In this document: positions 1 to 7,412 of the stretch, piece by piece
Layout of the letters: each line of letters begins with the position of its first letter
Position numbering within the stretch: the first letter of the stretch is position 1
Assembly: GCA_009843585.1 (NCBI GenBank)
Contig: VYDC01000096.1
Span: 1 to 17,437 of the forward strand
Source of the DNA: Chloroflexota bacterium
GTDB lineage: Bacteria; Chloroflexota; Dehalococcoidia; UBA2979
Length of the DNA: 17,437 bases
Direction: 5' to 3'
Notes under the pieces: model-generated
What the model saw: only the letters and a program-made list of their open reading frames with translations
Database searches by the model: none
What the model was told of the DNA's origin: nothing
Position numbers and translations under genes: made by a program

Positions 1-761
1 GGGCTCTGGCGACTGGCTCGTACCAGCTCTGCGGGCGCGCGGTGCGCGAGACCCTCAGGCAGCCAGGCGTGGAGGTCAGCAATCTCTTCATCCCGCTCTT
101 CTTCTTCTTCGTCACGGTCGGCGCCATCAGCAACATCGCCGGGCCGGCCTTCGGCGTGGAGAACTACGAGGGCTTCCAGCTCCCGGTCGCCGTCCTGCAG
201 TGCGTGGCCGGCGCGGCCTCGGTCTCGGGGATCGCGATCGTCAAGGACATCGAGAGCGGCTACTTCGACAAGCTGCTGCTGACGCCCAGCCCAAGGCTGG
301 CGATCGTGCTGGGCCGGCTCTTCGCCGACGCCATCCGGGCCATCGCCTTCACCGCGGTGATCCTCGTCGTGGTCTCGCTCGTCGGCGCGGGGATGGAGGC
401 GGGAGCGCTCGGGTACCTCGCGATCCTCGCGCTCGCGGGGCTGTTCGGGGCGGCCTACTCCGGCATCGGCGCGACGATCGCGCTGCGCACGGGCAACGCA
501 CAGGCGGCCCAGGCCGGCTTCCTGGTCTTCTTCCCGCTGCTCTTCCTCTCGCCGGCCTTCGCGCCCAAGGAGGTCTTCGACCCCTGGATGGAGTTCCTCG
601 CCTCGATCAACCCCGTCACCTATCTGCTCGAGGGCATGCGGGCGCTGGTCCTCGACGGCTGGGAGTGGGACAACCTGGCGGGCGCGCTCGGCGCCGTGGT
701 CGGCCTCGGCATAGTCACGATCGCGCTCTCGCTCTGGTCGCTGGGGGCGCGCACGCGCTAG
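1..761 (+). CDS. ABC-2 type (DrrB-like) exporter permease, 5' partial
   Basis: This is the membrane-spanning subunit of an ABC exporter of the drug/antibiotic or polysaccharide type; it works in the cytoplasmic membrane with an ATPase subunit that must lie outside the window. The reading frame is open to base 1, so the N-terminus is cut. The GTG at 42 is inside the protein, because the residues before it (..YQLCGRAVRETLRQPG) match the cytoplasmic N-terminal helix of the family. About six hydrophobic segments follow. The family hallmark FDKLLLTP followed by R-L-A-I-V-L-G-R lies after the second segment. R-T-G-N-A-Q-A, PLLFLSPAF and NPVTYLLEGMRAL mark the C-terminal half as in DrrB/ABC2_membrane proteins. 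The length suggests only a few tens of residues are missing. The substrate cannot be told. The stop is TAG at 759-761, and 277 non-coding bases follow. Confidence 0.9.
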   Translation, partial: ALATGSYQLCGRAVRETLRQPGVEVSNLFIPLFFFFVTVGAISNIAGPAFGVENYEGFQLPVAVLQCVAGAASVSGIAIVKDIESGYFDKLLLTPSPRLAIVLGRLFADAIRAIAFTAVILVVVSLVGAGMEAGALGYLAILALAGLFGAAYSGIGATIALRTGNAQAAQAGFLVFFPLLFLSPAFAPKEVFDPWMEFLASINPVTYLLEGMRALVLDGWEWDNLAGALGAVVGLGIVTIALSLWSLGARTR

Positions 762-862
762 CCCATTCCCGGTAGCCGTCAGCTCGCCGCCTGCTCCCGG
801 GATCTCGCCGGCGCCCCTCGCAGAGGCCGGAGCCTTCGCCGTGCACCGAGGGGGTCCCGGGT

Positions 863-872
863 ATCACGTGAT
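863..872. promoter_or_regulatory. 10-bp perfect palindrome in the spacer before the macroglobulin gene
   Basis: ATCACGTGAT reads the same on both strands. It sits about 65 bases upstream of a TAnnnT box and about 170 bases upstream of the next start codon. It is one of the few AT-containing perfect palindromes in an otherwise GC-rich spacer, so it could be an operator half-site pair. One short palindrome can arise by chance. Confidence 0.2.
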
Positions 873-936
873 CGGGCGCGGCGCGCGCCGAGGCGCCGGG
901 GAACGATCGCGCCCGGGGTCGCATAGGGAGGGGTGA

Positions 937-942
937 TACGCT
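937..942 (+). promoter_or_regulatory. candidate -10 box (TACGCT) for the macroglobulin gene
   Basis: TACGCT has the TAnnnT form seen in front of several genes here and is preceded by TGA, which resembles an extended -10. No convincing -35 is visible 16-18 bases upstream. If used, it would give a leader of about 90 bases ending in the Shine-Dalgarno sequence AGGAG at 1028-1032, six bases before the GTG at 1039. Confidence 0.25.
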
Positions 943-1038
943 CAATCCCCGCTCCCGGCCCCGCCCTGCGAGGCGGCGATCGGTCGAGCTCGGCAGGGAG
1001 GGCCCGGCGGTGTCGCGACATCGTGCCAGGAGCTCCCG

Positions 1039-4000
1039 GTGAGACCGATCACCGCGTGGCCGGGCGGCGTCCTCGGCGCGCTCCTGCTCCTGGTGCTCAT
1101 CGCTGGCGCGGGGTCGCTATCCGCCCGGGCCGAGAGCTCCCCGGGGACGGTCGGCGTGCAGGTGCGCCTCTGGCAGCACGTCGAGAGCCCCCTGCGCCTC
1201 TACATCAGCGCCCGCGTCTCCGGCGGACGGTGGGACACACTCGGCACCGTCCGCCTGCCCCTCGACGACGGCCTGAGCCCCGATCGCAGCGAGCGCTTCG
1301 GCGACGTGACGGTCGAGGGCGTCGAACTGCGGGTCTGGCAGGACGTGCGGGATCCGCGGGGGCTACACGTCGGCGCGCGCGCCCGGGGCGGCGACTGGGA
1401 GGCGCTGCCCCGGGTCCGGCTCGCCCTGGACGACGGCCACAGCTCCGACGGCCGCTACCGCTACGGTGACGTCACGCTCGCCGTGCCCCCGGCTCCCGAG
1501 CGGCCCGCCGTCGCGGTCGCGCCCGCAGGAGAGGAGGTGCCGCGCCTCGCCGCGCTCACCATCTCCTTCCGCGATCCCCCGCCCGCGCGCGATCCGGCGA
1601 CGCTCGTCTCGATCTCCCCGCCGGCCCCGGGCTCGTTCGCCTGGCTCGACGACCGCACGCTGCTCTTCCAGCCGGACTTCCCCGGATGGGGGCGCGGCCA
1701 GGGCTACCGGGTCGTTGTCGGCGCCGCCGCGGCGGGCCTCGACGCCCCACACGTCCATCATTTCACGGCCGAGGGACGTCTCGAGGTCGCCTACGTGATC
1801 CCGGGGGACGGCGACCGGGAGGTGCCGGCAGAGGCCCAGATCCTCGTCCAGTTCAGCCGCTCGGTGGCGCCCTTGACGGTGCTCGGGGAGGAGCCTGCGG
1901 AGGCGGTGCTCGACATCGATCCGCCGCTCTCGGGCCGCGGCGAGTGGCTCAGCACCTCGCTCTACCGCTTCGTCCCGGACGGGCTCGCGCCGAGCACCGC
2001 GTACACCGTGCGCATCCCCGCCGACGTGAGCGCCTCGGCGGACGGCGTGCTCGCCTCCGACTACAGCTGGAGCTTCTCGACCATCCAGCCGGCGGTCGCG
2101 CGCATCGAGCCGGCGGACGGCACGATCTGGGTGGAGCCGGACGCGCACGTCTTTGTCACCTTCAACCAGCCGATGGAGCGCACCTCCGTGGAGGCCGGGC
2201 TCACTCTCCGCGATGCCGCCGGCGAGGAGGTCCCGGGCTCGCTCTCGTGGAGCGAGGACTCGACCGAGGTGACACTCCTCCCGGGACGGCCGCTCGACCT
2301 CGGCGCGGAGTACGAGGTCGTCGCGGAGGCCGGCCTGCGGGGCGCAGAGCGCGGCGCGATGGGCTCGGAGCGCTCCGCCCGCTTCACGACGGTCCATGTG
2401 CCCGAACTCGTCCGGACGACGCCCGCGGCCGGGGAGCAGGAGGCGTACTGCTGCACGCTCCGCCTTCACTACAACAACCCGATGGAACCCGAGTCGTTCC
2501 CGGGGCGCGTTCTCATCGACGGCGAGCCGGTCGGCGAAGGGCGCCTCTACGTCTACGACGACGAGGTCGTGATGTGGGGCGTGCTCGAGCACTCGAGGAC
2601 TCACACGGTGCGCATCGCCGCGGGCGTCCGCGACCGCGGCGGGCGGGCTCTCCCCGCGAGCGAGTTCTCCTTCACCGTCCGCCCGCCCGACCCCCGCGTG
2701 CACTTCACGGGCGGTCCCTTCGCGATCACACCGGCGGGCGCGGAGCAGGTCGTCGCGTACGACGCGGCGGGCGTGGAGGAGATCCGCTTCCGGCTCTACC
2801 GGATCTCCGAGGAGCAGGCGGTGATGCTGCTCCGGCGGGGGTTCATCGACGGGTGGGACAGCGAGGCGGGCGAGCGCCTCGAGTTCGAGCCCGCGGGCGA
2901 CCCGCTGCGGGAGTGGACGGAGCCGGTCGCCGCGGGCGCCCCGGGGCGCTCCGCGACATCCCTCGCGGCGGGCGGGGCGCTGGGCCGCGGCCACTACTTC
3001 CTCGATGCGAGCGATCCGCTCGCCGTCCACCGCGCGAAGCTCGTCGTGAGCGTCGTCGACACCGCGATCCTCACCAAGCTGGCGCACGACCAGCTCCTGG
3101 TGTGGGCGCTCGATCATGCGAGCGGGGAGCCCGTGGCGGGCGTGGAGGTGCGCGTCGGTCCCGCCGGCGGGACCCCGCACACGGACGACCAGAGCGCGCG
3201 CACCGACGCCGGTGGGCTCGCCCGCTTCACGATCCCGCCCGTACGCGGGAACTACTGGAGCCCCTACGGGGACTACCTCGCCTGGGTGGGCGGCTCGCGC
3301 ACCGGCGTCGCGGCCACCTGGTGGGACCGCCAGAGCTTCTCCCGGGAGCTGGGCGTCCGCCTGACCGGCTACCACGCCGGGCTCCGCGGCCACCTCTACA
3401 CCGACCGGCCCATCTACCGCCCCGGCGAGAGCGTCTCCTACCGGGGAGTCGTCCGCTGGGACGACGACGCCGCCTACTCCCTCCCCGCGCCCGACGCGGC
3501 GCTCACCCTGGAGGTCCGCGACCCGCGCTACGACGCGCTCGCGGTGAGGAGCATCGAGGTCGGCGGGCTCGGCTCGTTCGCGGCCGAGCTCGCCCTGCCG
3601 GCCGACGCGCCCACCGGCACCTACCGCCTCACGCTGACCGGTCCCGACGGGGACTACGTCACGGCGGCGAGCTTCCGTGTGGCCGAGTTCCGCGTCCCCG
3701 AGGTGGAGGTGGAGGTGGCGGCCGGCCCCGACCACGTCGCCGGCGATCTGATCGACGTCGAGGCCATGGCGCGCTTCTTCTTCGGCGGACCGGTCGCGGG
3801 CGCCGACGTGACGTGGGCGGCGCACTCCTCGCCGACCTACTTCCGCGCCGAGGGCTACGAGAGCTACTCCTTCTCCGGGGAGCGGCGGCGAGACGCGGAG
3901 CCGCTCCGCGCCCGGGGCGAGGCGCAGACGGACGCGCGCGGGTCGGCCCGCTTCACGGTCCCCGCGGCCGTGGAGGAGGGCGCGGGGACGCAGCTCGTCA

Positions 4001-7000
4001 CGCTGAGCGCGACGGTGACGGACCTGAGCGGGCAGGCGGTCGCCGCGAGCACGACCGCGACCGTCCACCCCGCGACCTGGTACGCGGGCGTCCGGACGGA
4101 CTCCTACGTCGCTCGGGCCGGCGAGGCGCAGGCGGTCCATCTGGTCACGGTCGACACGCGGGGCCGGCCCGCACCCAGGCGGCCGCTCACTCTCCGGATC
4201 CTCGAGCGCGAGTGGGTGACGACGCTCGAGCAGACCGAGAGCGGCGACTACCGCTACCGCAGCGAGCGCCGCGACACCGAGATCGACCTGCTGCGGGTCA
4301 CGACCGGCGCGGACGGAGAAGCGACGCTCTCCTTCACGCCGCCTGAGGCGGGACGCTACGTGCTGGTGGCGGAGTCGACCGACAACGAGGGGCGCGTGGC
4401 GCGCTCGGAGCGCTCGGTGTGGGTGAGCGGCTCCGCCCACGCGCCCTGGCTCGTCCACGACGACAGCATCCTCGACCTCGTCGCCGATCGCGAGAGCTAC
4501 AACGTGGGGGACGTCGCCCGCGTGCTGGTGCCGGCGCCCTTCGCGGGGGTCTGGGGCCTCGTCACCACCGAGCGGGGGCGGGTGCTCACAAGCGAGGTCC
4601 GCCCCTTCGAGAGCAACAGCGAGGTGCTGCTCGTCCCCATAGAGGAGGGTCATCTCCCCAACGTCTTCGTCGGGGTCGTGCTCTACCGGCCGCCGACCGC
4701 CGAGGATCCGCTCCCGCGCTACCGCATCGGCTACGTCAACCTTCCGGTCTCGACGGAGGAGGCCCGGCTCCACGTGCGCATCGCGCCCGACCGCGAGCAG
4801 GCGACCCCAGGCGAGCGGGTGCGCTACGAGGTCGAGGTGACCGATACCCAGGGGCGGGGCGTGCCGGCCGAGCTCTCCGTCGCGATCGTCGACGAAGCGC
4901 TCCTCTCGCTCGCGGAGGAGACGGGCCCGGACGCGCTCGAGGCGTTCTGGAGCGAGCGCTCGCTCGGCGTGCGCACCGCCTGGTCGCTCGCCCCGACGGC
5001 CAGGCGCGGTCCCGTGGCGGCCGCACCGGCCGCCGCCGTGGGCGACGACTTCGACGCCAGAGCCGTCCCCGAGGCGCATGCAGAGGGCGAAGCCGATGGC
5101 GCGCGCACGCGCTCCGACTTCCGGCACACGGCGCTCTGGCTGGGGAGGCTCGCGACCGACGGGCGCGGCCGGACGAGCTTCGAGCTCACGCTCCCCGACA
5201 ACGCCACGACCTGGCGCGCACTCGCTCGGGCCGTGACCGCGGAGACCGAGGTCGGCGAGGGCGAGAGCGAACTCCTCGTCACCCAGCCGCTCCTGGTGCG
5301 GCCGGCGCTCCCGCGCTTCCTGCGCGCGGGCGACGAGGTCGTGCTGCGCGCGCTCGTCCGCAACGGGACAGGCGAGGCGCTGCTGGCGGCGGTCACCATC
5401 GAGGCGGCGGGCGTCGTGCTCGAGGACGATGCCGCCCGGAGCGTGCACGTCGGGCCGGGCGAGTCGGTCCTCGTGGGCTGGCCCGCCCGAGCCGTCACCG
5501 AGGGGGAGGCCGCCGTCCTGATCCGTGCCCTCGCCGCGGGCGGCCTCGGAGACGCGGTCGCGCTCACGATCCCCGTCCACGCCGCAGTGACGCCCGAGAC
5601 GGTCGCGACGGGCGGCGTCGTCGAGGAGGCGCCCGTCGTCGAGGCGGTCTACCTCCCGGAGCGGGTGCCGACGGAGCGCGGCTCGCTCGAGATCGCGCTG
5701 CAGGGGTCGCTGGTCGGCGCGCTCGACGAGGAGCTCCCCGCCCTCGCGCCGTACCGCTGGGAGTCCACCGTGCGCCTCGCGAGCCGCATCGTCGCGACCG
5801 TGGCCGTGAGGCGGGCGAGCCCCACCGGACTGACCGGGGCGCAGGAGGCCCAGCTCCTCTCCGACATCGAGGACCTCGTGGAGGCGCGCCGCTATGGCGG
5901 GTGGGCGTGGTGCCGCTCCTGCTCGGAGGCGAACCCCTGGGTCACCGGCTGGGCGCTCGTCGCCCTCGGGGAGGCCCGGGCCGCGGGCTACGAGGTCCCC
6001 GACGACGCGTACTCACGCTCCCTCGAGACGGTCACCCGGGAGCTCGACCGCGAGCGGGACGTCGAGGATCCTCCGGACCCCAACCAGCACGCCTACCTGC
6101 TCTACGCCCTCATCGGCGCCGCCGCCGAGGACGGCGAGGCGGGCCCGCTCGCGCGGGAGCAGGCGGAGCGGCTGCTCGCCCTGGTGCAGGAGCGGCGCGC
6201 AGAGCTCGCGAGCTGGGGACGGGCCTACGCCGTGCTCGGCCTCCTCCGAAGCGGGCACGGAGCCGGCCACCCGGCGGTGCGCGCGCTCCTGAACGACCTG
6301 GCCGCGAGCGCCATCTCAAGCGCGAACGGGAGCCACTGGGAGGACGAGCGGATCGCCGGCTGCATGCACAACGGCGGCGTGCGCGCCACGGCGCTCGTCT
6401 TGCGCGCGCTGACGGAGGCCGCCCCGAGCCATCCCCTCATCGAGGAGGCCGCCCGCTGGCTCGTGCTCGCCCGCTCCGAGCAGCGCTGGACCACCTCGGT
6501 GGAGCGCGCCGAGGGGATGGCCGCGCTCGGGGCCTTCGCGGAGCTCACCGGTGAGGCACGGGGCGTCTACGACTACCGCGTGCTGCTACAGGGGCGCCGC
6601 GTGCTCGACGGGCGCTTCGACGTCCCCGCGGGCGATCGCTTCGACGGCGTCGCGCTCCCGCTTCGCGACCTCGAGCCGGGTGGGGTGAGCCGCGTGCAGC
6701 TCGAGCGGGAGGCCGGGCGCGAGGGGCGGATGTACTACCGCCTGCACCTGCGCTACCAGACGCCCGCCCGGGAGGTGGAGGCGCTGAGCCGCGGCTTCGC
6801 GGTCTCGCGACGCTACTCGCTGCTCGACGACCCCGAGACCCCGATCACAGGCGCCTCCGTCGGCGACATCGTGCGGGTGAGCGTGACGGTGGTCGCCCCC
6901 GCCGAGCGCCTCTTCGCGCGGGTCGAGGACTTCCTCCCGGCGGGGCTCGAGCCCGTCGATCCGCAGCTCGACATCGTGCCTCCCTGGCTCCGGGAGCAGC

Positions 7001-7278
7001 TCCGCGAGGAGCAGGCGGCGGCGCGCCGGCGTCACGCCCCGGACTACGCCGCGCCCTGGTACGGCTGGTACTACAGCCCGTGGGATCAGACGGATCTCCG
7101 GGACGACCGGCTGGTGCTGCTCGCCTCGCGGCTGCCCGCGGGCGTCCACGAGTACGTCTACTACGCCCGGGCCACCGTCCCCGGCGACTTCTTCGTGGCG
7201 CCGGCCCACGTTGAGGAGACCTACTTCCCCGAGGTCTTCGGGCGCAGCGACAGCGGCCGCTTCCTCGTCGCGGAGTGA
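1039..7278 (+). CDS. secreted alpha-2-macroglobulin family protein lacking the thioester motif
   Basis: A very large (2079 aa) exported protein of the bacterial alpha-2-macroglobulin family, which acts outside the cytoplasmic membrane and is thought to trap proteases. The GTG start has AGGAG six bases upstream. Residues 1-33 form a signal peptide with a likely ARA/ES cleavage site and no lipobox Cys, although bacterial members are often lipoproteins. Residues 39-148 are two copies of a 55-residue module. Ig-like domains (Big_5 type) follow to about 550, with repeated 'F-x-x-P-M-E' strands. An MG domain opens at 787 with YTDRPIYRPGE. An Ala/Arg-rich bait-like stretch lies near 1310-1360, and an A2M domain near 1363-1450 (LPDNATTWRALARA). 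A helical TED-like toroid covers about 1570-1830. The C-terminal MG10-type domain starts at 2019 (DLRDDRLVLL). Where the family has YPYGC-x-EQ, this protein has YRWESTVR (1572-1579), so Cys and Gln are both missing. No pbpC partner is in view. Function without a thioester is unknown. Confidence 0.93.
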   Translation: MRPITAWPGGVLGALLLLVLIAGAGSLSARAESSPGTVGVQVRLWQHVESPLRLYISARVSGGRWDTLGTVRLPLDDGLSPDRSERFGDVTVEGVELRVWQDVRDPRGLHVGARARGGDWEALPRVRLALDDGHSSDGRYRYGDVTLAVPPAPERPAVAVAPAGEEVPRLAALTISFRDPPPARDPATLVSISPPAPGSFAWLDDRTLLFQPDFPGWGRGQGYRVVVGAAAAGLDAPHVHHFTAEGRLEVAYVIPGDGDREVPAEAQILVQFSRSVAPLTVLGEEPAEAVLDIDPPLSGRGEWLSTSLYRFVPDGLAPSTAYTVRIPADVSASADGVLASDYSWSFSTIQPAVARIEPADGTIWVEPDAHVFVTFNQPMERTSVEAGLTLRDAAGEEVPGSLSWSEDSTEVTLLPGRPLDLGAEYEVVAEAGLRGAERGAMGSERSARFTTVHVPELVRTTPAAGEQEAYCCTLRLHYNNPMEPESFPGRVLIDGEPVGEGRLYVYDDEVVMWGVLEHSRTHTVRIAAGVRDRGGRALPASEFSFTVRPPDPRVHFTGGPFAITPAGAEQVVAYDAAGVEEIRFRLYRISEEQAVMLLRRGFIDGWDSEAGERLEFEPAGDPLREWTEPVAAGAPGRSATSLAAGGALGRGHYFLDASDPLAVHRAKLVVSVVDTAILTKLAHDQLLVWALDHASGEPVAGVEVRVGPAGGTPHTDDQSARTDAGGLARFTIPPVRGNYWSPYGDYLAWVGGSRTGVAATWWDRQSFSRELGVRLTGYHAGLRGHLYTDRPIYRPGESVSYRGVVRWDDDAAYSLPAPDAALTLEVRDPRYDALAVRSIEVGGLGSFAAELALPADAPTGTYRLTLTGPDGDYVTAASFRVAEFRVPEVEVEVAAGPDHVAGDLIDVEAMARFFFGGPVAGADVTWAAHSSPTYFRAEGYESYSFSGERRRDAEPLRARGEAQTDARGSARFTVPAAVEEGAGTQLVTLSATVTDLSGQAVAASTTATVHPATWYAGVRTDSYVARAGEAQAVHLVTVDTRGRPAPRRPLTLRILEREWVTTLEQTESGDYRYRSERRDTEIDLLRVTTGADGEATLSFTPPEAGRYVLVAESTDNEGRVARSERSVWVSGSAHAPWLVHDDSILDLVADRESYNVGDVARVLVPAPFAGVWGLVTTERGRVLTSEVRPFESNSEVLLVPIEEGHLPNVFVGVVLYRPPTAEDPLPRYRIGYVNLPVSTEEARLHVRIAPDREQATPGERVRYEVEVTDTQGRGVPAELSVAIVDEALLSLAEETGPDALEAFWSERSLGVRTAWSLAPTARRGPVAAAPAAAVGDDFDARAVPEAHAEGEADGARTRSDFRHTALWLGRLATDGRGRTSFELTLPDNATTWRALARAVTAETEVGEGESELLVTQPLLVRPALPRFLRAGDEVVLRALVRNGTGEALLAAVTIEAAGVVLEDDAARSVHVGPGESVLVGWPARAVTEGEAAVLIRALAAGGLGDAVALTIPVHAAVTPETVATGGVVEEAPVVEAVYLPERVPTERGSLEIALQGSLVGALDEELPALAPYRWESTVRLASRIVATVAVRRASPTGLTGAQEAQLLSDIEDLVEARRYGGWAWCRSCSEANPWVTGWALVALGEARAAGYEVPDDAYSRSLETVTRELDRERDVEDPPDPNQHAYLLYALIGAAAEDGEAGPLAREQAERLLALVQERRAELASWGRAYAVLGLLRSGHGAGHPAVRALLNDLAASAISSANGSHWEDERIAGCMHNGGVRATALVLRALTEAAPSHPLIEEAARWLVLARSEQRWTTSVERAEGMAALGAFAELTGEARGVYDYRVLLQGRRVLDGRFDVPAGDRFDGVALPLRDLEPGGVSRVQLEREAGREGRMYYRLHLRYQTPAREVEALSRGFAVSRRYSLLDDPETPITGASVGDIVRVSVTVVAPAERLFARVEDFLPAGLEPVDPQLDIVPPWLREQLREEQAAARRRHAPDYAAPWYGWYYSPWDQTDLRDDRLVLLASRLPAGVHEYVYYARATVPGDFFVAPAHVEETYFPEVFGRSDSGRFLVAE
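1153..1482 (+). repeat. tandem duplicated 55-residue module in the macroglobulin-like protein
   Basis: Residues 39-93 and 94-148 align without gaps, with 28 of 55 positions identical by eye. Shared landmarks are G-V-x-x-R-x-W-Q, A-R-x-x-G-G-x-W, V-R-L-x-L-D-D-G and G-D-V-T. The unit looks like a small beta domain. A related pair occurs right after the signal peptide of the next gene. I recall similar modules in surface proteins of Chloroflexota but cannot name a domain. Confidence 0.8.
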
Positions 7279-7400
7279 GCGGCGGGTTCTCCGCCTCACC
7301 GACACCGCGCACCCGGGGCTCGCCCGCTCCACCACCCCGCGGAGCGCCGTCGATGCCGTCCGGCGCCCCGCTGCCGCGCGGTCGGCGCAACAGGATCCGG

Positions 7401-7406
7401 TAATCT
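7401..7406 (+). promoter_or_regulatory. candidate -10 box of a leaderless promoter
   Basis: TAATCT ends six bases before the ATG at 7413, in a short AT-rich island (TAATCTGTATAGATG) inside very GC-rich DNA. The distance places the transcription start at or next to the A of the ATG. No Shine-Dalgarno sequence sits at a usable distance; the nearest AGGA, at 7392-7395, is too far. This suggests a leaderless mRNA and separate transcription from the macroglobulin gene. Confidence 0.5.
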
Positions 7407-7412
7407 GTATAG

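Noticed and set aside
880..889. GGCGCGCGCC palindrome upstream of the macroglobulin gene
   Set aside because: A simple GC alternation that is expected by chance in DNA this GC-rich.
1363..5580. A 1405-codon open frame on the minus strand inside the macroglobulin-like gene
   Set aside because: It is antisense to a clear coding sequence with recognisable domains, is rich in Arg, Gly, His and Asp with no family motifs, and is the expected mirror of a GC-rich codon pattern.
7344..7366. Possible hairpin (GCGCCG/CGGCGC, 11-base loop) after the macroglobulin gene
   Set aside because: Six GC pairs around a long loop with no T-tract occur often by chance at this base composition; not strong enough to call a terminator.
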